Source of the DNA: Coriaria nepalensis
Lineage: Eukaryota > Streptophyta > Magnoliopsida > Cucurbitales > Coriariaceae
Assembly: GCA_027186245.1 (NCBI GenBank)
Contig: CP114493.1
Span: forward strand, 999,501-1,063,500
Length of the DNA stretch: 64,000 nucleotides
Direction: 5' to 3'
Shown here: positions 22,105-34,324 of the stretch, one piece after another
Layout of the letters: the number at the start of each line of letters is the position of its first letter
Numbering within the stretch: position 1 is the first letter of the stretch
Notes under the pieces: model-generated
Told to the model about the DNA's origin: nothing
The model's database searches: none
Seen by the model: only the letters and a program-made list of their open reading frames with translations
Made by a program: the position numbers and the translations under genes

Positions 22105-25100
22105 CTAAAGCTTTGCAAGTAAACCATTCTGACTAGGCTTATTGGCAACTACCCCATTTTCTTTCACATCACTATCCTTAGCTTCCAGTTCACAGGCACT
22201 AGGCGGGACGTCTACGGCCGGAGAAGCGTTGAAGAATCCATGAGGCTGCATCATGTTAAGTAATAAAGATGTTGATTTACCACCCGGAAAATATACCAAA
22301 CAGAAAATCACAATCCCATACAAACAAGAAATTGTAATAATTTAGGGGGAATTAACAAACAAATACCATGAGCATAAAACCAATGCGCTCCACGGGCATA
22401 ACAGGCCAATCTTCGAGTCTCGGAACATGCGTGATCCCAAATACATACCTGTAAGATGCAGACATCAGAAATTTTTTGTTAAAAGTCAAGTTTGTGTCTC
22501 AATCGTTGATTCAGATTCTGTGAAACATGAGAGAAGTAAGGGTAGGGGGACGAACCAGAGAACTATATCATTTTCTTCCAGACGTCGATCCTGCTTTACC
22601 CAAGTAGCTAGTCCTTCACCGACACGTGGATTTTGATTAGGAAACTCTCCTCCAGGAAATGTTTCATCCCGTGCATATGGTGTCACCCAAAGATTATGCT
22701 TCAAGAAAGCAGCTCTTCTTAGAAATTTGGCCTCAGACCCAGCTAATGGCAAACAGTTTGAGCCCGGAACAAGTTTGTAGCCAGTTAACTGTCCGGTCCG
22801 GTTCACAGTCCTAGTGTTTCGTACCTGGGCGATATTTGAAAAATCAAAATTGTATAAGGAAAAATCATCATGTTAAACACCAAGAAAAGGAAAGCAAAGT
22901 AGAGATGATCATGAGTACGATCATATAGAAAAAAAGTATGAAGGAAATACTATGAAGAACTTTCTGGTTTGAGACCAGGTCATGAACTCTAATTTGAGAC
23001 AACAATCAATCACGTAAGAGCATTAGAAGATTAGAGAAGCTAATAGAAGGGTCATAAGACTATTATGAGAAGGAAAAAGGTAGATAGCCATAAGCAACTA
23101 TTGAACCAGAGTTAAGAGTTCCACTCACAATCCAATGACGAGCAGTCAAGGGATTACAATCACGCATTGCCTGCAGTTCAGACTTGAGCAGCGTCTCTTC
23201 AGCATAGAAAGCATTACTGTGCACATTATTCTCCCCAGGTTCCTCTACCTTTACATCCACCTCTACAACCTATAAAGATGCAAAGAAAGCAAATAGGTAA
23301 AGAACTTGATTATTTTTGCTTATATCAATATCATGTTACATAATAACCATAATGTGGGCGGATCTTGAGGCTTGATACGATCATGATTTATATTCTTTCA
23401 CTACTATTACAGATTCCTTGTCAAACTAAGTAGACTTCTAAGAAAAAGTTTTCTTGTAAATCACAATGTTAGACAACAATTTTGCCTCGAAGTTTGAAAT
23501 CATTCTAGCTGATTGAATCAATAATCAAATTAACAAAGCATGCTGATAAAACACAAATATAATCAAAAGATAAATAAGCACACCTGATTGTAAGTTTTAT
23601 CAATTGAATCAATAATCAAATTAACAAAGCATGCCGATAAAACACAAAAAATAATCAAAAAATAAATAAGCACACCTGATTGTAACTTTCACCAGGTTTG
23701 CAATCAACGGCCATGTCCATGCGAGCAACAAAAAAATGTTGATGTACTGGAGCATATAAACCAGGAGCAATCATGGTACCATATTTTCGAAATTCTCCAG
23801 GTTGCAATGCCCCTAGACTAAGAATTCCAGTGAGCTTGACTTCAGCTTCAATCTTTCCATCCTGCAACAGCAAATAACTATGTCGATAGCAGTTGGTACT
23901 GATGTACCACTACGCTAAAAAAACAGCGAGAGAACAAGAGCAAGAGCAAGTCACTTGATATTACTAAATTCTGTACAGTCGCCCAGGAAAACACTTTACG
24001 TCCAGCTCAGACTCAAAAAAGGAGCAACATGGGTGCACAGAGCTTACAAACAAATAAAGGTCTGCAACAACTTGCCTGATAGAAGTGCCAGAAGAATCCG
24101 TACTCATAATTTGCCACGGTACAAACAAAAGAAACTGTCAGCCTTCTAGACCTACGAACTTCTGCCAAGCCTGTTCTCCAGTCTTGATGCTTCCACAGCA
24201 TTCCACTATCTTCTTCATGCAGACACACACAGTTGTCAATTGTTTCAACACCTCCAGAGAAATTTGTGAAGTGGGCGTCAAAATATTTGATGTAGCCTAG
24301 GCAATCACATCCCTGAAGAGATAGTAATATCATTAGACGATGGTAGAAAATAAATAAAAAGCAACAAACCAGAGATCGCATTTGATGAACAATGACAGGA
24401 CCGTTTTCTAACCTTCTTAAGAGAATGTGCATTTTTCCCAAGACCATCTTCCCCTGCATCGAAAGCATTCTTTCTGTAATGTGGATCATTTGGATCACCA
24501 TATGGCACAACCATCTCCACAAAACTTAGCCTATGGGCCACAGGCCTCCGCCCTCTACTCCCATCAACATAAGCAACTGAATGTATAACCAAGCCTTCCC
24601 TAGGAGTGAAACCAATACGGAAATTCCACTGCAATTGAGAAACCGTTTGTCCACATGCTTCAGTTAGGTTTCCAAATTAAAAAAACTTCTATTTGATAAC
24701 CAACTAAAAGGAAATCTACCTTTTGCCATTCTACATAGTTTCCATTAACACGAAAGCTTGGGCCTTCAGGCTGAAGAATTTGTAAAGGCTTTACATCACT
24801 ACGATCCGCACCACCTCTCGTCTCACCAGGGGTATAGTTCCTCAAAGGATCAGCTGGAGGTAGTGGAACAAGTTTGCGGTCTTCAAATTCAATTACCACC
24901 ATGTTTTGCATATCAACAAGAACATATATGCCCTCAACAGGGCGAGCATAACCATTTTCCATTGGACAGTCACTCTCAGTTCTACAGAATATAAGAGGTT
25001 TCGCCAGTCTTCTGCTAGGAGCATCAGACTCACTGTGATAACCGGCACACCTGCAGTAAAATATAACGAAAAATAACTAATTAAAAGATAATGGTATAAT

Positions 25101-27273
25101 AACCTAACCATATAGTAATCTTAGGTAAGCCTCTGCACAGCACTTACCAGGCGTCAACCATCACAAGATCCATATCTTCAATACCCCTCTTCTTCATAGC
25201 CTCCCTAAATGGAGGATAATTCTTCACGACAGCTTCACATTCAGCATATTCTTCAGCATCCTGAAATTTCATGGGAAAAAATTAAGGGAAAAGAGTTAAC
25301 AAAATAGTTCTGGAAAAGCAATTGATCATCTGATGAGGTGAATATACAGGCCCTTGCAGATCCCATCAATGTAATCAAGGAGAGTATGGGTCATCCAAAG
25401 CCTCTTCTCAGAAAATCAAGAAGAACACATTATATTCTGCATATAATTTAACTTGAATAATGCAATGGCAACTGATCATTCACATGCTTTTTCCAGAAAC
25501 AAGAACCGATTGTATTTAAGTATTTCCGCTGCTGTCGCATATGAAAACCACATTTAGGTTCATAAATATATTAGTGGTCTTCCGCAAAATGTAATGATGG
25601 TTAGGAGTTTAGGGTTTTATTTGTTCGACAACAAAAATACTACAAATGAAGATCTTTTAGGAATCAAATTAAAAGGATAAAAATAAGGAAAAAAAAGAGC
25701 CAAGTGCTAGAGCCCAAATGATCAAATGGCATTACCATGGGAGGTTGAACCTCTGGAACAACAGTTGATGAAATTACTTTTCCCCTGTGATGTCCACCTC
25801 GAGTTACAGCATGTACTTCTGACAACTCAACAATCCAAATGCTTGTCTCATTTGATTTCTTACTGTAGACAATAAGCCTTGCTCGCCTTGGCGGGAGCTT
25901 GCTGGGAATGACAGGTCCACCCTTGGTTTTGAGAAGTAATGAAGGTTGAAACGGGGGAAAGAAATATGCATCTGCCAATGCAACAACATGCTTTTCTGGC
26001 TCCAACAGGACAACCTCAACAAAGCGCATGCCATCTCTAACCTGAAATCGAGAAAATCCAATGAAATCTTGACCGTTCACTTCTAAACTTTTACATCAGA
26101 AGCAATTCTATTAAGGAAACAAGCTAAGAACAATTAACAACCTCAGGCGTTGCGCCCGCTGCACGGACAGTGGCCACTGCTACAGTGATTTCAGCAGCAG
26201 ATAAAGGGTCCAAGGGATGGCTTGACTGTGCCCTCATCATAATTGGGACACCTGCAAGGCCTATTGATCAAACTTGATAATTAGGTGAAGCAGAAATAAT
26301 TCAGAGTCCATCATAATCTAGAGTAAGAAGTGCTATATGGTTAAGAATTAGTCTGATTTTACTTTCAACTTAGCCAAGAAATTTATTTATTTATTTATTT
26401 TTTATTTTGTGAAGTAGCATCAAACATGTGGAATAATGAAATTGAAGAACAGATTCACAACGAAAGGATGTATAAAAATACGAGTACAAACAATATTTGA
26501 CTGGAAGACTGGTAGCAGAGAGAGAGAGAGAAGGGAAAGGAAAATGAAGTAGTACACTATCTTTTAACTTTACTTTCAGCAATTTCCTTATAAGAAATAG
26601 TGGAGAAAGAAAGGCACTGATGTGATTTTTCTCATAAGAAGTAGGTAAGAATTTATCTCAACTCCATGATCACCCAAAAAAGATGCTTGATTTGTGCCAA
26701 TGATCTGAAAATCGCTCATAGATTTCAATGATCTGAAAAGAGGTTATCTTATCTTATCCCCTTATATATATTTTTTCTGACAATACCAGGTAGTCAAAAC
26801 GATTTTTCAATCACTCAAAACGACAATAAACACATAAGAGATCACAAAATCGCCAAAAAGAAGTTCTAAAAATAAGATCATTCTCAGTGCGTCAATATTA
26901 GACTCTGATTTCTAGCGATCCGATTTGAAGCAAGTTAAATTAGAAGAATCAATTGAAAAATAATAAATAAAATCAAGAATGGAGATGATAAATAGAGCGC
27001 GCCTTTAGTGGTAGCCTTTAATGGTGAAGAAGTTTCAGAAATCGAATCCACAGGACGAATCACCGACGCCATAGCGATCTTCTTTGCATGCTGATCGTCG
27101 CTTCTACGATCGGTGGAGACAAGTGGCCAATCCTGAACCACATTGGCAGAGGCGGCGGAAGCAGGAGCCGCCTTAATGGAAACGGAAGCGGAATCGATAC
27201 CAGCGCCACCAGTAGCACGACGGCAGCAAGGACCGGCATGAGGAGACGTCGCTTTTTGCGAAGCTGAGGCCAT
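22105..27273 (-). CDS. Copper-containing primary amine oxidase, peroxisomal (CuAO, At2g42490-like)
   Basis: Twelve exons: 27003-27273, 26142-26251, 25736-26041, 25148-25260, 24720-25050, 24413-24628, 24076-24312, 23676-23861, 23129-23269, 22556-22824, 22367-22448, 22105-22245. They sum to 2,403 nt (800 aa) with an open frame. CuAOs oxidise polyamines/monoamines to aldehyde, ammonia and H2O2 with copper and a self-made topaquinone. The cofactor tyrosine lies in TVANYEYGF, the probable catalytic Asp in [10 protein letters not shown], and copper histidines in [10 protein letters not shown] and FGITHVPRL. The N-terminus precedes the small D2/D3 domains ([29 protein letters not shown]). The C-terminus AKL is a PTS1-type peroxisomal signal. 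Introns 1 and 7 begin with GC rather than GT. A spurious frame continues past each exon, which explains the broken ORFs. Confidence 0.93.
23515..23696. repeat. 91-bp tandem duplication inside amine oxidase intron 8 that copies the exon 8 donor
   Basis: A block starting GAATCAATAATCAAATTAAC repeats with a 91-bp offset (about 23515 and 23606) and a few mismatches. The duplicated unit includes the exon 8 end with its splice donor (minus strand TTACAATCAG|GTGTGC). A second donor-like copy therefore lies within the intron at about 23585. Confidence 0.85.
26300..27000 (-). other. Long first intron of the amine oxidase gene
   Basis: Non-coding sequence between exons 1 and 2 (intron 26252-27002). 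It holds a (TTTA)n run at about 26381-26402 and a GA-rich stretch at about 26517-26540. No embedded gene was seen. Its 5' splice site reads AAAG|GCGCGC. Confidence 0.6.
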
Positions 27274-27549
27274 TGTAAGGGATTCTTAAGCTCGCCGATT
27301 CCACTGCAGTAAGTCTCAATACAATATACTGACATACAGCAAAAATCTCTGGTATTCTCTACCTCCTCCCCTCCACCTCTCTCCACTTTTCCTCCTACCA
27401 GAAACTGCAAGAAAGTTGAGGAAAATCGAAAAGAAAAATCTAAACAAACAGAAAAGGGTTTTGTTTCGATTCAAGGAAGAGAAAATAGAGAGACAGCTAC
27501 GGAGTCAAAGATGCGAGTGAGAGAGAAGACTAAATTTAGTCTTTCTCTT

Positions 27550-27980
27550 TGATGGTTTTATGAAGGGGAGGAGTAAGTAAATATTTTAATATATTTATAA
27601 TTTTATTTTTTAATAATAAATATTTTATAATATTTTTTTTCTCGAGCAATATGATATAGTTATTGGAAATGATAGATTGCCATGATGTGGAAATGTAGTG
27701 GGATTGTTGTTAATTTTCTCTTTTTATTAAATAAATTAATATATTATATTTAAAGTTATTAAATAAAATAGATAACATAAAATAATATAATATATAAATA
27801 CATATTAATTTAATTCTAATATAATATAAAAATTTAAACTTCCAAACTAAATCATCTCCATCCACATAACTCCACGATGTCATTATTTATTTATATTAAT
27901 TAATAATAATAAAAAATATTAAAATATAAATACTAATAAAAAAAATAAAAGTGACTCATTAAATGACCACACATTTCTTA

Positions 27981-28013
<33 letters not shown>

Positions 28014-30600
28014 AAATACGCATTAACATCTTAATCACCATCCATAAAATAAACATCTCAATAATATTATTTTCAATGCACATTATTAACATCTTAATCA
28101 TCATCATGAATACATAATGTCCCTCACCTTCTCTTACAATCATATAATTAAGACTAGTTGTCTACTTATATATTACTTATATATGTGTGTATTTTTGTAT
28201 CGGGAATTATTATATTATTATATGATATATTATATTATTATATTATTTTCATATATAATATTATTTAAATATAATATCCATAATTATAATAAAATTTATT
28301 ATATCACAATATTTACCTACAGTCCACACCACACACAGCACTAAATAAAAAGTAGTGGTCTTTCACAAAATGGCAAGTGTCGTTCAAATGATCTAACAAC
28401 ACAAACGACAACTTGGGATCAAACATCAGCCAAGTTTAAAATTCGAATTTTAAAATTAATTAATAATAATATTTTGAAAAAATGAAAAAATTTAATGAAA
28501 ATCTTGAGATTAGCAAAAATGGATCGATTAAAGATATTTAATTATCTTATTAAATAATTTCTAAAATTAAATGTTCTCAATATATGACAATATTCTTTAT
28601 ACGACTTAACCGAGATTTAAAAGTCATAGTATTATACTTTGTGAGGTCCATCAATTCTCCTAAAACAAGTGCAAAACGGGAAAAGTCAAGATATCACCAA
28701 AAAGAAAGGGAGGTGATAAGTGATCTCTCTCACGTTCTTGTTGAAAAAGTTAGATGGTGACTACTTTAATGTGCCACTAAAGTGGATTTTTACGTGCAAA
28801 AGTGCTTTTGGACTTAGATTGTGACACGAATTGGGTCCCCCTCCCCTCCAAACGTGGTGCTATTAATTTTAACTTTATTGTAAATTGGGTTACAACCCAC
28901 TGTGGTACTTGACTATGTAGCATGTGGTAAGGTCATTAGACAACAAGTCCATCAATTAGATTGGGTGGGTCGTTTGATGAATCTAGATATGTCTTCTTGT
29001 GTGTCTCTGCCTGCCATGAAAATAATTCCCACACATGACAAAATTAAATGTTGGAATTGGATTATAAGGAGTAAAATAGTCAATGGGGATGAGAATTTAT
29101 AATGAAAAAAGTTGTGATATGTAAATTTGATATTTATTGTTATAATTGTTCGGTTTATAAGGATAATGTATCTATTTAATCATTATTTTTTGTTTCATTT
29201 CCTTTTTTTAGTCCATTTTCATACATACATTGAATCATAGACCATCCTTTTACGGACTTACCTTTATTTATTTTTATATATATATATGAAATTATGAAGA
29301 AAAAAAAACAATTGTAAGTAAAAGAGACGGATAAAATGAGACTTTTTAAAAATATACTAACGTACGGTTCAAGTAAGCCCATTAGGATTAGATAAACTTG
29401 GTTGACTTTTTTAGAAACCCAAAATGTCAGTTTTGGCCCAATTTATATAACATTGCCGACCGAGTCCTGAATAAAATCTACTTCCGTAATCTTGAACTCA
29501 GACTAACATTTTGGCATCCATATTTATTAGTTACTCAAAAATATACAATATATTGGTAACAGAGATAAAAACTGCCATAAAATCGCAAGACACTAACAAT
29601 TTCAGGTATAATTTGGAACAACCAATTGATCCGAATCATCGATCTTGACACTTAAAATAGGAAGGATTTTATTGAATTGCAAGAACCAATGACCCACATT
29701 TGAAGAAATCAAGTGCTTCAAATCGGCTCATAAGAACTGTGATCATGCACAATAATAATGTATTTCAGACGGAAAAAGAAAGATACGAGGATGAAATCAT
29801 ATTGAAAAAAATTAGGAAATTTTAGTCTATTCTTGAGACTGAAAAGCTAGAAATAGAAGATTAGCCTCCCCAAATCCCTTAACTGCATGCTCCCAATCGA
29901 TGCGACTTCATTAAATATGCTAATGTGACATCATTCTACTAAAAAACAAGACATCAGCATAAGCATGTTCAATGAAAGACCAGTTATTTGCTCGCCGTAG
30001 ATTATACCGAACCGAAATTTAGGCACATATATGAAATTCATTTTAATCAAAAGCGCAAATTGAAGCCCAATATGAGGAAATCCCAACTGAAAATGCAATT
30101 AATTTTTAAACCAAATTAACTGTTTTAATAAGTAGGGTTAGAGGCACTTCTATCTTTTCAGTTTGCATGCACACTATCTGATTCAAGGTCACTAGATATC
30201 ACTAAAATACACTACAGGTATTGAAAAGCTTCAAAATCCACAGATCCATATTTAAAAAAATGCTAAGCCAAGAGACTTCATAACCATTTCCATTTCCCAA
30301 ACTTCAGTCTAGACAAAATTCTAAGCCAAGCAAAACATCCATATTTAAAAAAACAAATTGAAACCACCATTTACACCTAAGTTCTCAAACTTCAGTCAAG
30401 GAAATAACGCAAAACTAAAAATCATAGCTCCATAAAACAAATTTATCAGAAAATTCAATTGCCACTAATACTTCATTCTCCATGCACTATAGGTAATAAT
30501 ATTCATATCAAGAAGGTTCATATTGATAATAAACTTTAAAAAACGAAAATCATATTGAAAGTGAAACACAAAAAGAAATCCATATCACAAAAATGGTTTC
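27550..30600. other. AT-rich intergenic region
   Basis: No gene is supported. T-runs and a (TA)n run lie at about 27979-28014, another TA run at about 29276-29288, and dense AT sequence at 28160-28310. The part at 29440-30600 is less extreme and includes the presumed 3'UTR/terminator of RPL27a. Short open frames at 28117-28344, 28902-29102 and 29176-29382 have no recognisable content. Confidence 0.5.
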
Positions 30601-30621
30601 AAAATTTTACCATAATAAAAT

Positions 30622-31062
30622 CTAAGCGGTGAGGATAACAGCTCCTCCATTTTCCTTGATCTTCTTCTCTGCAATCTTCGAAATCAGCTTGGCCTTGATG
30701 ACGATCGGCTGATTCTCCGGCAAGACGCCCTTTCCCAAGACCTTGAAGTATCCGAACTGAGTTACGTCCAGCAGAGGCACCTTATCTTTCGACGCCTTGT
30801 CCTTCACCTCTTGAGGAACCATTGACCAAAGCTTGTCGACGTTCACGATCGGGCAATGGAACTGGTGTTGAAGCTTGTGGAAGTATCTCATCCCGACCTT
30901 TCCGAAGTAACCTGGATGGTACTTGTCGAAGAGGATCCGGTGGTGGTGCATGCCTCCAGCGTTTCCTCTACCTCCGGGATGCTTCCTGTGCTTTCCGATA
31001 CGACCGTGGCCTGCGCTGACATGTCCGCGCTTCTTCCTGTTCTTCCTTAGCCGCGTCGTCAT
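30622..31062 (-). CDS. RPL27A: 60S ribosomal protein L27a (uL15)
   Basis: An intact single-exon gene of 146 aa has the full-length cytosolic uL15 sequence. It shows the basic N-terminus [20 protein letters not shown], the glycine/histidine segment [33 protein letters not shown], and the C-terminal globular part [12 protein letters not shown] with [18 protein letters not shown]. It is a structural component of the large cytosolic ribosomal subunit. Codon choice is GC-richer than the surroundings, as expected for a highly expressed gene. The upstream region carries motifs typical of plant ribosomal-protein promoters. Confidence 0.97.
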   Translation of the reverse strand: MTTRLRKNRKKRGHVSAGHGRIGKHRKHPGGRGNAGGMHHHRILFDKYHPGYFGKVGMRYFHKLQHQFHCPIVNVDKLWSMVPQEVKDKASKDKVPLLDVTQFGYFKVLGKGVLPENQPIVIKAKLISKIAEKKIKENGGAVILTA

Positions 31063-31083
31063 TTTTGCTTTCTGTAGTACTGC

Positions 31084-31224
31084 TTAGGGTTTGGGGTGTG
31101 AGAGGCGAAAGAAGACGTTTAAGGCTTAGGTGAGTACTTATACGGGCCTTTTCAGCCTTGGACGAGGTGGATCAGAATAGAGAAGTAGTGGGCTTGGAGT
31201 TGGGTTTTCACCTTGCGGCCCAAT
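31084..31224 (-). promoter_or_regulatory. Ribosomal-protein-type promoter motifs: telo-box and site II-like elements
   Basis: On the minus strand a perfect telo-box core (AAACCCTAA, 31084-31092) lies about 22 nt upstream of the RPL27a ATG. Site II/UP1-like motifs lie further upstream: AAGGCCC (about 31144-31150), AAGCCCA (about 31189-31195), and ATTGGGCC, i.e. GGCCCAAT on plus (31217-31224). This combination is characteristic of plant ribosomal-protein and translation genes. Confidence 0.65.
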
Positions 31225-31459
31225 CGAGATAGCTGAGGGCTCGTTCGGTTCCTTTTTTTTGGGTCGGGAATAGATATTTACATATCGCATTTCTCTATTT
31301 GGTTTGGATTCAATTCTCGGAGCGACCTAAATTGAGAATACCCATTTTTCTTCTCTAAAAATCATCAAACAAAAGACCGAAAAGTGAACTCCATAAGGAT
31401 CGATGGGTAAAATTGTAATTACATCTCATTGACATGAAAATGAATGATATTTTTTTTTA

Positions 31460-33054
31460 TCAATTAGAAATTAAGTTTCCTGAGAAACAGCTACACTGGA
31501 AAAAGTTCTTTCCAGATGGGCGATTGGACGGTGCAGATGATGAATCAATTAGCTTGGTTTCCTTCTGGCCGTAGATCACCTTCTTTCCCTCATAAACAAC
31601 GCTAACCTCACAATAATCTGGTGCATTCTTCTTCACCAATTCTCCTTTCCCTACTTTTCCACTCAGTCGCCTATCATCACAAACTCTTACACCAATTATT
31701 ACCATCAAATTCCATAACTCAATAATATCAAGAATAATCCGTGCTCTTTTAGATCGAGAATAATATTTTTTTTTTTTATATATGATCTCGGATATCGGTT
31801 AATAAGTAGTTATATGATAATAATTAAGCCCAAAAGCTTTTTTTTTTTTTTTTTTTTTTTTGAAAATCGGTTAATCTGTTGAAAGCAAGATAGATTTATC
31901 ATACAATCTTTTTAATTTGTGCTACACAATTTAAATAAAAATTTAATTAAAATAAATCTAAAATTATATAAATTAAGCTAGATTCGAAGCCTAGCTAAGA
32001 ATAGGGGTTTACCTTGAAGAAGGTGGCCTTTTGATGCCCATGACAAGATTGGTTATGTTGAGCACAGGGATAAGCTCTACAATTGCTTTAGCTGTCATAT
32101 TGCTTTCAAGCAGCATAGTGTCCACTATTACCTAACCCAAGAAAATAGAATCATGAAATCAACCTTAAATAAATAAATTTAAAAAAAAAAAAAACTGATT
32201 TTTATTTATTGAATTACATGTTTACTAAATTTAATATTTTATTATTTTTAATAAGAATGAGCAAAAATCCGAACTCATCCAAAATCCGATCAACCTAATC
32301 GAATATGGGTCGGATTTTATGATGAAAAATTGAAAACCTTAGTTTAATTGGATATCCGATCCAACCAGTGTGCGAATTTATAAAAACGTCTGGCTTTTTT
32401 CCTCTTCGCTGAGCGAAATAGTAGAGATGGGATAAGAAAGTTGTTTACCTTGGCATCATTACACAATCGTATGTACTTCTGCAACAAGTTCTTCCTCCTG
32501 TTATAGTCTTCATTGAGGTACACTCTCACTTGTTCTTTGCTCAATTGGCTCATTGCTAGTCTTCCAACTAACAACAAAAATTCATCAATGAAACGTCACA
32601 TGATGATGTATATGCATATTGCATACATTCCGATCATGATGTCGAAACATATTCCGAACCCACGTTGGTAAATTGATCAGATTACTCATGGGAACTTGAA
32701 ACTCTCTAATAGCAGCATACAGAACAAGAAGGTGTTAAAAGATAAAAGGAAAGGACAAATCTCGTTACCTGGTGTAGGGATGAAAGTCATGGGAGGGAAG
32801 ACATGGATAAGGAAAACCCGAGCACCCGGTGAGACGACATGATCAAGAGCCCATTTGAGAACATGTACATCATCCTTACCAACAGCAACATAAACATCAT
32901 TACAACCTCGGTCTCTGGTACTACTACTACTACTACCGGTTGTAGTTGGCTCGGTTTCTTCCCCGATCTCGACGATTTCCAGTGACATGGCTCGGGTGCT
33001 GCAATATTTTATATCCAATCCCCCATCATGTCCATAGTTCTTTTCTCCCTCCAT
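31460..33054 (-). CDS. Universal stress protein (USP) family, adenine-nucleotide alpha-hydrolase-like
   Basis: Four exons: 32769-33054, 32449-32567, 32013-32131, 31460-31670. All have GT-AG junctions and sum to 735 nt (244 aa). After a ~55-residue N-terminal extension with a T/S-rich stretch (GSSSSSTRDRG), the USP fold begins at DVYVAVGKDDVHVLKWALDHV (beta1-alpha1) and FLIHVFPPMTFI (beta2). Then come RKNLLQKYIRLC, VIVDTMLLESNMTAKAIVELI and NLVMGIKRPPSSRRLSGKVGKG. The last part is the nucleotide-binding-loop region, though the classic GX2GX9G pattern is only partly kept. The tail adds APDYCEVSVVYEGKKVI and a ~40-residue cysteine-containing end. Plant members of this subgroup resemble the USP-like domains next to U-box kinases, but no kinase or U-box is present. 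The exact substrate is unknown. Intron 2 contains a repeat-like insert at about 32255-32365. Confidence 0.85.
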
Positions 33055-33099
33055 AACTAATACTGCTCCATTCCCTCTGTCACATTCTTTTATGCCTAG

Positions 33100-34282
33100 A
33101 GAATGAAAGTAACAAACAACATTGTGGGTTTGTGCTTTGGTAGTTTATAAGAAGGGTAAAGAGCCTTTGATATCAATGCATCACCAAAAAAAAAATTTTT
33201 TTTGTTGAAAACATAATAAAAATAAAAAGCATAGATTCTCTTTTGTCAAGGTTTGGTTGCAGGCTTGTTGAATATGTCACATCCGATTTATAAACATATT
33301 TTGTTGAATTATTGTTCGAATGCATGTGAATTCATAAAGTCATATACATCGACAAAGATGAGTCATAAAGTTATATAAGTAAGCGTATCATACTTAGTAA
33401 AATAAAACTTTAAGATGTTTAATAATTTGTATTAAAATTTTAAATATTATTATAAATTATTGATATTTTTTAATATATATTTTAATTATATAATATATGA
33501 TGTGATTTATCTATAATTAAGCAATATTTATAATATTCACAACTTTTTAAATTTAGCTCGAGTTTAAATTTTATTTATAATATTTAAAGTTATATATTAA
33601 TTTTATTTAGTGATATTGATTTAAACCGTTTCTTCCGGGATTTATAACCTATTATCCGAGATCGAGTTTTCCAAATTCCAAAAAAAGAAAAGAAAAAGGA
33701 AAAAAGGTTTTTTTTTTTTTTCGCCAATTTTGTTTGCTTTCTGGCAAGTAAGGGGTACGGCCTAATTGTAGAGCATTGAGATTGACATTAGAGAGCATCT
33801 TCATTTTCAACCTCAGATTTAAAGCTAAATAACTCCTTCGATTGCTTTATATCTTTATTTATTTACTATTTTTTCAGGCGATGAGAGAGACTGAAAAATA
33901 CACATTGCCTTTATATTTAGTGAAATATGATGTCCTAGTATTTTCATCGGTTTTATTTAAAAAAAAAAAATTTTTTTATTTATTTATATCGAATTAATTA
34001 TTTTTAAATTTAATATGATAAAATTAAAATCATTTTAAAAAATTAATATATTACTATATATTTAAATTTAAAAATTAAATATAAAATACGATCATATTAA
34101 AATAGAATTGATCAAATTGTGAAAAAAATAAATAATAATATAATAAAAAAATTGTCCAAATCATCATCCTAAAATATTATTATACATTTCATATTAAAAA
34201 CAAAATACCACCGCCTCAAAATATTGATGTGACGTTTTAATTTTTTTAAAAAAAAATATTGATAAATTGAAAATTGAAAAAA

Positions 34283-34324
<42 letters not shown>

